NCBI RefSeq assembly: GCF_004011095.1
Contig: NZ_CP028129.1
Span: 186,001-250,000, forward strand
DNA: 64,000 nt
Origin: Rathayibacter rathayi
GTDB taxonomy: Bacteria; Actinomycetota; Actinomycetes; Actinomycetales; Microbacteriaceae
Direction: 5' to 3'
The notes under the pieces are model-generated. The model was not told the DNA's origin. It saw only the letters and a list, made by a program, of their open reading frames with translations, and did no database searches. Positions 18,062 through 26,402 of the stretch are shown piece after piece (within the stretch, counting starts at the first letter, position 1; each line of letters starts with the position of its first letter). The position numbers and the translations under genes are program-made.

Positions 18062-18898
18062 TTAGCCGGGAGGCGCGAGCATGTAGCCGCGCTGTTCCTC
18101 GAAGAGGCGCGAGATCGGGACGTACGCCATCAGGTCGGGTCGTGAGCTGGCCGGCAGGGCGCCATCGGTGATGATTCCGTAGAGCCGTCCGCCCCGGCTT
18201 GCTACCGGTCCGCCCGAGTCGCCGCTGACGGTCGACGCCGTCCACGTCGTCGCTGCGAACAGAAAGGGTGGCGAGCGCGGCGGGAGCGGAGCGATACCCC
18301 AGGTGCAGTTCACGCCGGACACCGCTCCGCTGGTGCAGAAGACTTCGTTCTCGCCCGGGACTCCTGTGCCGTCGAGGGGCATGCTCACGTACCGCCCTGT
18401 GTGGTCGCGGAGGAAAATGTTGCCGATGGCGCGAGGGGTGTATGTAGTGTACGGGTCGCAGTGGCGGATCATCGAGCCAGTTCCGCAGTTCCAGTTGGTT
18501 CGGGATATCGGGTCGATTCTGGCGATTTCGAGATCGGAGGTGCCCGATTCCCAGATCACCTTCCCAATCTCGCCCTGATCAGCCACGCTGACGGAATCAC
18601 CCTCGTTCCCGCAGTGCCCGGCCAGAACGACGTATCGGGTGTTCCTGATCCCGGGCGCTAGCGCGGAGTACCAGCTCGTCGAGCGGAGAACGGCACCCAC
18701 GGTGCAGTACGAGTGCGGTAGCTCCACCCGGCTCCCGGCCTGGAGGGGGGTCTGCTCGCGGAACTCCGAGATGGCGTTCGCGGGCGCTGTTCCTGCGCCG
18801 ATCAGCGCGACGGCGACCGCGAGCGACGCGAGAACGATTCGCCTCCGCTTTCGGGGCCGTCGTCCGAGCCTGTGGCGCAGCGAGAGATAGGCGGTCAA
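18062..18898 (-). CDS. Secreted trypsin-like serine protease, paralogue 1
   Basis: A 278-aa chymotrypsin-fold protease. The twin-arginine-like basic start and hydrophobic segment (about 19-42) form a signal peptide. The catalytic triad is visible as His in LAGHCG, Asp in SDLEIARID and Ser in SGDSGGPV; four cysteines form two probable disulfides. The TTG at 18898 is chosen because GAGGAG stands five bases upstream and the N-terminus then aligns with its paralogue at 20512-21381. Both end in a near-identical YVPISR-EEQRGY-LAP tail. Confidence 0.8.
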   Translation of the reverse strand: MTAYLSLRHRLGRRPRKRRRIVLASLAVAVALIGAGTAPANAISEFREQTPLQAGSRVELPHSYCTVGAVLRSTSWYSALAPGIRNTRYVVLAGHCGNEGDSVSVADQGEIGKVIWESGTSDLEIARIDPISRTNWNCGTGSMIRHCDPYTTYTPRAIGNIFLRDHTGRYVSMPLDGTGVPGENEVFCTSGAVSGVNCTWGIAPLPPRSPPFLFAATTWTASTVSGDSGGPVASRGGRLYGIITDGALPASSRPDLMAYVPISRLFEEQRGYMLAPPG

Positions 18899-19129
18899 GG
18901 CATCTCCTCGTGAGAGTCGTGGAGCGAGTGGCGGGAAGGGCACGACCGAGCCGTTCCCGGTCAGGCCGTGGGGACCATCCATGCACAGAGAGTGCCAGCG
19001 CGAGTCGAGAGAGACACGGCTCGGCTCTGAGGAGATCCGCACACGCCTCGACGTTCCGGCCAGGTTGGAGGCGGCGCGTCGACGGATCCGCCCGCGCGAA
19101 GGCGCACCGGTCGCGGCACGATGGACTCC

Positions 19130-20455
19130 ATGATGTCCTCGCCCCTTCCCGCCGTTCGCGACAACGCCTCGGTGACCGCTGCCGACCGGTCCCGCGTGCT
19201 CCACTCCTGGTCGGCCCAGGGTGCGCTGAATCCGCTGCCGATCGCGGGCGGCCTCGGCGCCGAGGTCTGGGATGTCGACGGCACCCGCTACCTCGACTTC
19301 TCGAGCCAGCTGGTGAATGTCACGATCGGCTACCAGCATCCCAGGGTCGTTGCGGCGATCCAGGAGCAGGCCGGCATCCTCACCACCGTCGGCCCCGCCT
19401 CCGCGAACGAGACTCGGGCAGAGGCGGCGCGCCTGATCACCGAACGGGCGCCGGAGGGTATGGAAAAGGTCTTCTTCACTAACGGCGGAGCGGACGCGAA
19501 CGAGAACGCGATCCGGATGGCCCGCCTCTTCACCGGCCGCGACAAGGTCGTCTCGCTCTACCGCTCATACCACGGCAACACCGGAGCGGCGATCGTCTCG
19601 ACCGGCGACTGGCGGCGCATCCCCAACGAATACGCCCGCGGTCATGTGCATGCCTTCGGCCCATACCTCTATCGCAGCGAATTCTGGGCCGAGACGCCCG
19701 AGCAGGAGTGCGAGCGGGCGCTGCACCACCTCGAGCGCATCGTCCAGGCCGAGGGGTCGGAGTCGATCGCCGCGTTCCTGCTGGAGACCATCCCCGGCAC
19801 CGCGGGCGTGCTCACTCCGCCGGCCGGCTACCTCGCCGGTGTGCGCGAGATCGCCGACCGGTACGGCATCCAGCTGATCCTCGACGAGGTCATGGCCGGC
19901 TTCGGCCGCACGGGGGAGTGGTTCGCCTTCGACGCATTCGATGTGCGCCCCGACCTCATCACCTTCGCGAAGGGTGTCAACTCGGGCTACGTCCCGATCG
20001 GAGGCGTTGTCATCTCGGATCCGATCGCCCACCACTTCGACGAGCGCGTCTTCCCCGGCGGCCTGACCTACTCCGGCCATCCGCTCGCCGCGGCCAGCGT
20101 CGTCGCGACGCTCGAGGCGATGGCGGAGGAGGGCATCGTCGAGAACGCGCGGACCATCGGCTCCGAGCATCTCGCGCCCGGCCTGGCCGCCCTTGAGGCG
20201 AAGCACGATCTGATCGGTGAGGTCCGCGGCTCCGGGGTTTTCTGGGCGCTCGAACTCGTCACCGATCGGGCCGCGCGCACCCCGCTGCCGACCGCGGCCG
20301 TTGCCCGCCTCAAGGCCGACTTGCTCGCCCGCGGCCTCCTGCCCTTCACCGCCGACAATCGGATCCATGTGGTTCCGCCGGCCGTGATTACCCCCGCTGA
20401 GATTGCCCGCGGCCTCGCCGTCCTCGACGACGCTCTCACCGCCTTCAGTGGTTGA
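19130..20455 (+). CDS. Class III aminotransferase (omega-amino acid:pyruvate type)
   Basis: A 441-aa PLP enzyme of aminotransferase class III. Cofactor site elements are FFTNGGADANENAIRMAR, YRSYHGNTG, the LILDEVMAGFGRTG strand with the Asp that binds the PLP nitrogen, and the Schiff-base lysine in TFAKGVNSGY. Such enzymes transaminate beta-alanine, GABA or similar omega-amino acids; with mmsA at 13791 it could make malonate semialdehyde from beta-alanine for conversion to acetyl-CoA. The start at 19130 is preferred because CACGAT lies seven bases upstream; 19121 is a nearby in-frame ATG. It stands between two secreted-protease paralogues on the other strand. Confidence 0.85.
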   Translation: MMSSPLPAVRDNASVTAADRSRVLHSWSAQGALNPLPIAGGLGAEVWDVDGTRYLDFSSQLVNVTIGYQHPRVVAAIQEQAGILTTVGPASANETRAEAARLITERAPEGMEKVFFTNGGADANENAIRMARLFTGRDKVVSLYRSYHGNTGAAIVSTGDWRRIPNEYARGHVHAFGPYLYRSEFWAETPEQECERALHHLERIVQAEGSESIAAFLLETIPGTAGVLTPPAGYLAGVREIADRYGIQLILDEVMAGFGRTGEWFAFDAFDVRPDLITFAKGVNSGYVPIGGVVISDPIAHHFDERVFPGGLTYSGHPLAAASVVATLEAMAEEGIVENARTIGSEHLAPGLAALEAKHDLIGEVRGSGVFWALELVTDRAARTPLPTAAVARLKADLLARGLLPFTADNRIHVVPPAVITPAEIARGLAVLDDALTAFSG

Positions 20456-20483
20456 GGATCCCGCCCGACTCGGCGGGACGCCG

Positions 20484-20521
20484 GTCGTCGCGTCAGGTGA
20501 CCGTCGTCGCGTCAGGTGACC
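20484..20521. repeat. Tandem duplication of 19 bp at the end of a protease gene
   Basis: GTCGTCGCGTCAGGTGACC occurs twice without spacer, 20484-20502 and 20503-20521. The second copy contains the stop codon of the protease on the minus strand; the first lies just past it. A recent slippage or duplication event is the simplest reading. Confidence 0.7.
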
Positions 20522-21381
20522 GGAGCGAGGGCGTAGCCGCGCTGTTCTTCCAGAATGCGGCTGATCGGGACGTAGGTCATCAAGTCGGGGTCGGAATCGT
20601 TCCAATTCAGACCTTCACTGACGATTCCGTACAGGCGGCCATCCCGGCCCGCCACCGGCCCCCCGGAGTCACCAACGAGGACCTGATTGCGGAAGGTCCT
20701 CGCGCCCAGGACGAAGATGGGGGCAGCCGGAGGCAGACGCGCGACTCCCCAGCTGCAGTTCACGCCGGTCCGGGCACCGCTCGTGCAGAAGACTTCGTTG
20801 ACGCTGGGGACCCCCATCCCGATCACGGGCAGGCTCGCGTAGCGCCCGAAGTGATCGAACAGGAAGATCCTGCCGATTGCTCGCGGCATGTAGGAAGTGG
20901 CCACGGTGCAGCGGTGCAGCGATGAGCTGGGATCGCAGCCGACGTGACTCTCGCCGATCGGGTCGATCCGCGCGATGCTCACGTCCAGCATCGTGGACTT
21001 CCAGATTACCGAGCCGATGATGCCCTGGAGGTTCACCCTGATCGGGTCGCCCACGTTGCCGCAGTGCCCCGCCGTGACGATGTAGCGGGTCGCCTTTGCC
21101 TTGGGAGACACCGCGGCGTAGAAACTCGTCGAAACGAGGACGGCACCGACTGTGCATCGGTATTTTCCGGCTGCGATGAAGCTCCCGGCCTGGATGGGGA
21201 TCTGCTCGCGGAATTCGGAGACCGGCCTCCCCGACCCATCGTCGGCCGGCTCAGCGCCCGCCGGCGCGGCGCCCGCGCTGAGCATCCCGAGCGTGGCGCA
21301 GACGCCGATGCAGGCGAGCAGTATCCGCGTGCCGAATCGCCGACCGAGCCGGTGGCGCCGGGCGCGAAGGTGAGTAGTCAT
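20512..21381 (-). CDS. Secreted trypsin-like serine protease, paralogue 2
   Basis: A 289-aa protease with the same plan as the one at 18062-18898: a basic RARRHRLGRR start, a signal peptide ending near residue 43, then His in TAGHCG, Asp in LDVSIARID, Ser in VGDSGGPV and the tail EEQRGYALAP. The four cysteines match in position. GAGGAA precedes the ATG. The mature region is more diverged than the ends, which suggests an old duplication with diversification of specificity. The stop codon lies in a 19-bp tandem repeat. Confidence 0.85.
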   Translation of the reverse strand: MTTHLRARRHRLGRRFGTRILLACIGVCATLGMLSAGAAPAGAEPADDGSGRPVSEFREQIPIQAGSFIAAGKYRCTVGAVLVSTSFYAAVSPKAKATRYIVTAGHCGNVGDPIRVNLQGIIGSVIWKSTMLDVSIARIDPIGESHVGCDPSSSLHRCTVATSYMPRAIGRIFLFDHFGRYASLPVIGMGVPSVNEVFCTSGARTGVNCSWGVARLPPAAPIFVLGARTFRNQVLVGDSGGPVAGRDGRLYGIVSEGLNWNDSDPDLMTYVPISRILEEQRGYALAPVT

Positions 21382-21485
21382 CGAGTTCCTCTTTCGTCGT
21401 CCGCAGAGTGGCAGCGCCTACCGGTGGAACTCTGATCCTGGGCTGAGTAAGTCCATACCACCCGCTGGAGAGGCCGAGCGGCGTT

Positions 21486-22229
21486 CTACGAGACGCTGTG
21501 CAGCGCGAACGCCGTCACGAAACCGAGCACCGCGTACAGCCCTGTGAGCACGTCGTCGCGGTCGAACGCCTCGGGGATCATCGTGTTCGAGATCATCGCG
21601 AGGATCGCTCCCGCGGCGACGGTCGTCACGAACGCCACCACCGCTCCCGGTGCCGTGGCGAAGACCAGGAAGCCGACCAGGGCGGCGGCCGCGGAGAGTG
21701 CCGCGATCCCGCCCCAGACGGTGAAGACGTAGCGGGCCGAGCGGCCGTCGATCTTCATGCCGACGGTGGAGGAGAGGCCCTCGGGCAGGTTCGAGATGGC
21801 GACCGCGGCGACGATCGGCACGCTGATCGCCGCTCCCGCCCCGCCCTGAGCGACCGAGAGGCCGAGCACGATCGACTCCGGAATGCCATCGATGAGCGCG
21901 CCGGCAGCGATCGCCGCCCCCGCGCCGCCCCCCGATCCCCTCGTGCTCGTGCGATTCCCCGCCCCCGCGCGTGTGAGCAGCGCGTCGGCGCCGACGAAGA
22001 CCACGGCTCCCGCGAGGGTCCCCAGGATCGTCGGGAGCAGTCCGCCGTCCTCCGCCGCCTCCTGCACGAGCTCGTAGGCGAGCGCCGAAATCAACACGCC
22101 TGCGCCGAACGCTGAGATCGCGGCGGTGAGCTTCGGGGGGACGCGCACGAACCAGGCGAGTGCGGCGCCGATCAGAAGGGTGGCGCCGCCGATGGCGCCA
22201 CTGAGGAGAGCGAGGGTCCACGTAGGCAC
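21486..22229 (-). CDS. ZIP-family metal transporter
   Basis: A 247-aa membrane protein with eight predicted helices. Helix 4 has the DGIPES motif and helix 5 has SNLPEGLSS, the metal-binding pair of ZIP proteins; a short Ser/Gly/Arg-rich loop separates helices 3 and 4. It probably carries zinc or another divalent metal into the cytoplasm. Starts with GTG at 22229 with only a weak ribosome binding site. No Zur- or MntR-type site was recognised upstream. Confidence 0.8.
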   Translation of the reverse strand: MPTWTLALLSGAIGGATLLIGAALAWFVRVPPKLTAAISAFGAGVLISALAYELVQEAAEDGGLLPTILGTLAGAVVFVGADALLTRAGAGNRTSTRGSGGGAGAAIAAGALIDGIPESIVLGLSVAQGGAGAAISVPIVAAVAISNLPEGLSSTVGMKIDGRSARYVFTVWGGIAALSAAAALVGFLVFATAPGAVVAFVTTVAAGAILAMISNTMIPEAFDRDDVLTGLYAVLGFVTAFALHSVS

Positions 22230-22348
22230 GCGCTCAGCGTTTCAGGCTCCGGCGGTGTCCGCGCGGGCCTTGACGGGCTGCCGGATCGTGCGCACCGGGC
22301 GCCACACCCTCGACAGGGGTCTGGCGCGAGGCTGATGCGCCGTGCGGT

Positions 22349-23446
22349 TCAGCGCCGACCGGCCGCCGTCACACGCGGCGCTCCGGCCGTCGCAATGCTG
22401 TGCTGGTAGAAGAGCCAGCCGAACACGATGGTTCCGAAGAGGAGGATCACTCGCGCGAGCACCACCGCCGCGATCGCCACCGTACCGTCGATGCCGCCGG
22501 CGACGAGGGTTCCGACCATCGCGACCTCGTAGCCGCCCACTCCGTTGGGAGTGACGACGACCATGCTGGCGACCGTGGCGACGCCGTAGGCCACGAAGAT
22601 GAGTGCCGGATCGGCGGCCGTCCCGAACGCGGCGAGAGCCACCCAGAACAGACCGGCATCGAGAGCGTTCACCGCGAAGGACCAGGCGAACGGAGCGATG
22701 AGGGCGCGCGGCCGACTCAGGACGTGACGCAGTTCGAGGTGCAACCCGTCGAAGAACCGCACCAGCGCCACCGTGTCGATCCTCGAACGGCGTCGGATGA
22801 GCCGCAAGCCGCGATCGGCCGCGCAGGCGATGAATCCGGCGAACCGATGCAGCAGGCGGCGGCGGCGCAGCAGCACCAGGCCCGCGACCGTGGCGCCGAT
22901 CGCGAGGCCGCCGATGAGGGCGGCGAGCCACAGCACTCCCGGCGCTGGATCGCCCGAGAGCAGGAGCGAGCCGGTCGCCACGAGGAGCAGGAGGAGGAAG
23001 GAGGCGAAGGTCACGGCGAAGCGAACGAGCTGGGCGAACGTGGCGCGGCTCACCGGCACGCCGAGCGTGTTCAGCTTCCACGCGGTGTAGGCGATTCCCG
23101 CCGAGCCGCCGGCCGGCAGCATGTGGTTCGCAAAGTTGAATTCGAGCGACATCCGCATGGCCGTGAGAGGACCCACCCGCGAGATCTCGCCCTGGGAGCG
23201 GAGGAAGGAGAACAGGACCTCGCCCGTTGCGGCGAAGCTCGCGAGCTGCAGAGGCACCAGCAGCACCAGGATCCACAGGTTGATCCGGCGCAGGTTTCCC
23301 ACCGCGTCGACCACGGTGGGCCAGGCGCTCCAGACGATCACTGCGACGATGGCGGCCGTCGCTGCGCTCAGCCAGAAGCGCGGGGACTGGTACCAGTGTC
23401 GGTGGGGAACGACCGCGGCGGGCATCGTGCTCACACCCTCGCTCAT
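22349..23446 (-). CDS. YbhN/AglD-type integral membrane protein (lysylphosphatidylglycerol synthase TM region)
   Basis: A 365-aa membrane protein with about eight helices, of the UPF0104/YbhN family. The conserved motifs NHMLPAGG (about 120) and TPNGVGGYE (about 310) are both present. Family members are thought to move or flip lipid-linked intermediates. Its start overlaps the stop of the glycosyltransferase gene upstream (ATGA), a common pair, so the two probably make or export a glycolipid. Confidence 0.8.
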   Translation of the reverse strand: MSEGVSTMPAAVVPHRHWYQSPRFWLSAATAAIVAVIVWSAWPTVVDAVGNLRRINLWILVLLVPLQLASFAATGEVLFSFLRSQGEISRVGPLTAMRMSLEFNFANHMLPAGGSAGIAYTAWKLNTLGVPVSRATFAQLVRFAVTFASFLLLLLVATGSLLLSGDPAPGVLWLAALIGGLAIGATVAGLVLLRRRRLLHRFAGFIACAADRGLRLIRRRSRIDTVALVRFFDGLHLELRHVLSRPRALIAPFAWSFAVNALDAGLFWVALAAFGTAADPALIFVAYGVATVASMVVVTPNGVGGYEVAMVGTLVAGGIDGTVAIAAVVLARVILLFGTIVFGWLFYQHSIATAGAPRVTAAGRR

Positions 23447-24294
23447 CGAGGCGACGGATCCGTTGCGGACGTCGCGGAGGCGGGTGCCGCGGCCGCCTGC
23501 GTCGCAGCGCCCTTGCGCCGCCGCGCCGGATTGCCGTAGCCGTGCCGCACGAGGGTCAGCGTGTCGGTGCGGTAGTAGCGGGACAGCTTGTCGCGGTCGA
23601 TCGAGCGGAACAGGCGTGCCTTCACCATCGCCGTCGGTGCGTAGCGGAGGGAGTGACCGGTGCGCAGGAGGGCGATGGTGACATCCACGTCCTCACTGAT
23701 CCCCTCGTCGTCGGCGCCGACCAGGGGCCGGGCCGTGAGCCACGCGTCGCGGCGGAACGCACTGTTGAAGCCGTACAGCATGGGCCGCACCCCGATACTG
23801 CGCTGGTGCCAGGCTCGGAAGCCCCGGTACCAGCAGCTGAACCAGAACCGGTCGCCGGGGGAGAGCTCGGCGATCGCGGCGCCCCCGCCGATCCCGTCGA
23901 CGTCCTCGGTCGCGAAGATCGTGCGGATGCTCTCGACCCAGTCGGCGCGCACGAGCGAGTCGGCGTCGATCCGAGCGATGATGTCACCTCGAGCAGCGTC
24001 GAAACCGCTCGAGCGAGCGTTGCCGACGCCACGTCGCGGTTCGTGCACGACCCGGACCCGGCCGAACCGAGCGACGACCGCGAGCGTCGCGTCGCGACTG
24101 CCGTTGTCGACCACGATGATCTCATCGGCCGGATCGCTCTGACCCGCGAGCGCCTCGAGGCAGCGGGCGATGATCGCCTCCTCATCGAACGCGGGGATCA
24201 CCACCGAGACGGTGGGTCGCCGGTCTGCCCGAGGGCTCAGAGCACCGGAGGTGCCCTCGAGACGTCCCTGGGTGCTGTCGAGGTGTTCTGGCAT
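23443..24294 (-). CDS. Family 2 glycosyltransferase
   Basis: A 283-aa GT-A fold enzyme. It has the VVIPAFDEE nucleotide-binding start near residue 30, VVDNGS, the DADS (DXD) metal site near 116 and a catalytic-region SEDVDV near 198. A basic, Ala-rich tail follows. No membrane helix is seen, so it works from the cytoplasm on a lipid acceptor, probably with the YbhN-type protein whose start overlaps its stop. Start at ATG 24294; the ribosome binding site is weak. Confidence 0.8.
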   Translation of the reverse strand: MPEHLDSTQGRLEGTSGALSPRADRRPTVSVVIPAFDEEAIIARCLEALAGQSDPADEIIVVDNGSRDATLAVVARFGRVRVVHEPRRGVGNARSSGFDAARGDIIARIDADSLVRADWVESIRTIFATEDVDGIGGGAAIAELSPGDRFWFSCWYRGFRAWHQRSIGVRPMLYGFNSAFRRDAWLTARPLVGADDEGISEDVDVTIALLRTGHSLRYAPTAMVKARLFRSIDRDKLSRYYRTDTLTLVRHGYGNPARRRKGAATQAAAAPASATSATDPSPR

Positions 24295-24493
24295 GGAAAG
24301 CAGCCGATTCTGTTCGGAGGGCCGCAGCGATGGTGCCCGATCGATGAGGTGCCTGGGACCCGGCACGGCGGGTCGGCTCCGCACTGTATCCCTCTTCCCT
24401 GTTTTGTACCGGAGACAAGACGTCAAATCCGGCAAGGATGGCGCGCGCCACGATCGCTGCGTCCCTGGTCGTGCGGCGGAATCCTCGACTGCG

Positions 24494-24973
24494 TCATCGG
24501 CCGTTGAACCCGGACGGGGGGCACTCGGCCGTCGGGCGCCCGTGGTCTGCCCCCGGGCGTCGAGGGGCACGGCAGCATCCGGCGCGCGGCGGGTGGACGA
24601 GCGTCACGAGCACGACGGAGACGGTCATCAGCAGGAACCAGGAGACCAACGTGGACTCCGACACGGGCTGCCAGCCGTCGACCTGGGGTAGAGCCAGGCT
24701 CCCGCCGAGGCCGCACTGTTCTCGGCGATTCAGATGACGAGCGCGATCAGTGCGAACGCCACGAGCACCGGCATCCGGTGCGTTCCTCGGTTGACCCGGT
24801 AGACCATCGTGCTATGCAGACAGAGCGCGGCTCCGAACACAGCAGGCTCAGGCCTGCTTGGTCCCGAAGACGAGGACTCGATCAGGGAGGCTCACCGGCC
24901 CGTGGCGGGACTGCGCGAGCAGGTTCCGTGCGGCGTGGTCGATGCGCTCCTCGACCGGCGTGCAGGACCGCAT
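24494..24973 (-). pseudogene. Decayed DUF817 membrane protein gene
   Basis: From an ATG at 24973 with AGGAG upstream, the frame reads an N-terminus typical of DUF817 (ERIDHAARNLLAQ, then VLVFGTKQA) and stops at a TGA (24848-24850) where the family has Trp before AC. The C-terminal part follows in other frames: VYRVNRGTHRMP, a hydrophobic helix, a second Trp-to-TGA at 24730-24732 before IAEN, then AGAWLYP, a one-base deletion in a run of four G (24685-24688), and VDGWQPVS...SWFLLM to a stop at 24494. The middle of the gene, several membrane helices, is deleted. Two nonsense changes, one frameshift and one large deletion make it non-functional. The flanks 24295-24493 and 24974-25127 hold nothing further that I recognise apart from the -10 of the next gene. 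Confidence 0.65.
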
Positions 24974-25115
24974 CCGCTCTCCTGCTTACTCCAAGCCGCC
25001 GATTCTCTCGCCTCCTCGCGCCCCGCCGTCGGGCAGGTCCTACCGCCTCGCGCCCGTGCCCGACGTGCCCGGCCGATCCTCGACGCCGGAGGGACGCGCG
25101 GGTCGGCGCTCCCCG

Positions 25116-25121
25116 TAAACT
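25116..25121 (+). promoter_or_regulatory. -10 element TAAACT of the vWA gene
   Basis: TAAACT ends six bases before the ATG at 25128, so the mRNA is probably leaderless. It shows that the vWA-FHA pair has its own promoter. Confidence 0.45.
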
Positions 25122-25127
25122 GCCCGA

Positions 25128-26402
25128 ATGGCGGAGTTCAACGCGACGGTTTTCCAGAACGAGTTCCTGTCGGACGGCGCGACTGACGTGCACGCCATCG
25201 TCACGGTGACCGCGTCCGGCACGGGAGCCGCCGGATCCGACGGTGCCGCGGCCGAGATCATCATCGTCGACTGCTCCGGATCGATGACCGGCGAGAACCT
25301 GACGGCCGCCAAGCGCGCCGCCGCTGTGGCCGTCGACCAGATCCTCGACGGCACATTCTTCGCGATCGTCGCCGGCTCCGAGCGCGCCGACCGCGCCTTC
25401 CCCTACCCCAACGCCACGGTGTCGATGGTGCGCATGGAGCCGGGTGCGCGTGCCGCGGCGAAGGAGGCGATCGGCTACCTCCAGGCCGACGGCGGTACCG
25501 CGATGGGCACCTGGCTGACGCTCGCCCGCCAGCTGTTCGCGACGGTTCCGGAGGTGACCCAGCGGCACGCGATCCTGCTCACGGACGGCAAGAACGAGCA
25601 CGAGTCGCGGATGCAGCTCGACGCGGCGATCCGCGCGGCGTCGGGCGACTTTCAGTGCGACGTGCGCGGCGTCGGCTCCCGCTGGATTGTCGAGGAGGCG
25701 CGCACCATCGCGAGCGCCCTGCTGGGTACCGTGGGCCTGATCGCGAACCCGGCCGACCTGGCCGCCGACTTCGAGACGCTGATGCGGGCGTCGATGGGCC
25801 GCGGAGTCGCCAACGGCGAGCTGCGGGTCTGGACGCCGCAGGGTGCGCAGCTGCTCTTCGTGCGCCAGGTCGCGCCGAACCTCGAGGACCTCAGCGTCCG
25901 GCGCTCCGCCGTGAATCCGCTCACCGGGGCCTACCCGACCGGCGCCTGGGGCGATGAGTCGCGGGAGTATCATGTGGCCGTCCGGGTCGCGTCCAAGCCC
26001 GTTGGTGCGGAGCAGCTGGCCGCGCGGGTGCAGCTCAGCGTCCGTGACCAGGTGGTCGCTTCCGCCCTCGTGAAGGCCCGCTGGACCGACGACTCCGCCC
26101 TGACCGCCCGCATCGACCCGGCTGTCGCGCACTACACCGGCCAGACCGAGCTCGCCTCCGCGATCCAGGACGGACTCGCGGCGAAAGCCCGGGGCGACGA
26201 GGCGACCGCGACGGTGAAGCTCGGCCGTGCCGTGCAGCTCGCCTCCGTCACGGGGAACGACGAGGCGACCGCGAAGCTGCGTAAGGTCGTCGACATCGAC
26301 AACCCGAACGAGGGGACGGTGCGGCTCAAGCGCGGCGTCGATCGCCTCGACGAGATGGCGCTGGACACCGCGTCGACCAAAACCACGCGGGTGCGCAAGT
26401 GA
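25128..26402 (+). CDS. von Willebrand factor A domain protein
   Basis: A 424-aa cytoplasmic protein. Residues about 38-225 form a vWA domain with an intact MIDAS site: DCSGSM, the Thr in GGTAMGTW, and the Asp in LLTDGKNEHES. A beta-rich domain and a helical tail with DEATATVKLGRAVQLA follow, the layout of stress-type vWA proteins. Its stop overlaps the start of the FHA gene (GTGA). Such a pair typically belongs with PknG-PP2C-TelA-AAA clusters, a group whose other members lie at 3664-13706. Confidence 0.85.
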   Translation: MAEFNATVFQNEFLSDGATDVHAIVTVTASGTGAAGSDGAAAEIIIVDCSGSMTGENLTAAKRAAAVAVDQILDGTFFAIVAGSERADRAFPYPNATVSMVRMEPGARAAAKEAIGYLQADGGTAMGTWLTLARQLFATVPEVTQRHAILLTDGKNEHESRMQLDAAIRAASGDFQCDVRGVGSRWIVEEARTIASALLGTVGLIANPADLAADFETLMRASMGRGVANGELRVWTPQGAQLLFVRQVAPNLEDLSVRRSAVNPLTGAYPTGAWGDESREYHVAVRVASKPVGAEQLAARVQLSVRDQVVASALVKARWTDDSALTARIDPAVAHYTGQTELASAIQDGLAAKARGDEATATVKLGRAVQLASVTGNDEATAKLRKVVDIDNPNEGTVRLKRGVDRLDEMALDTASTKTTRVRK

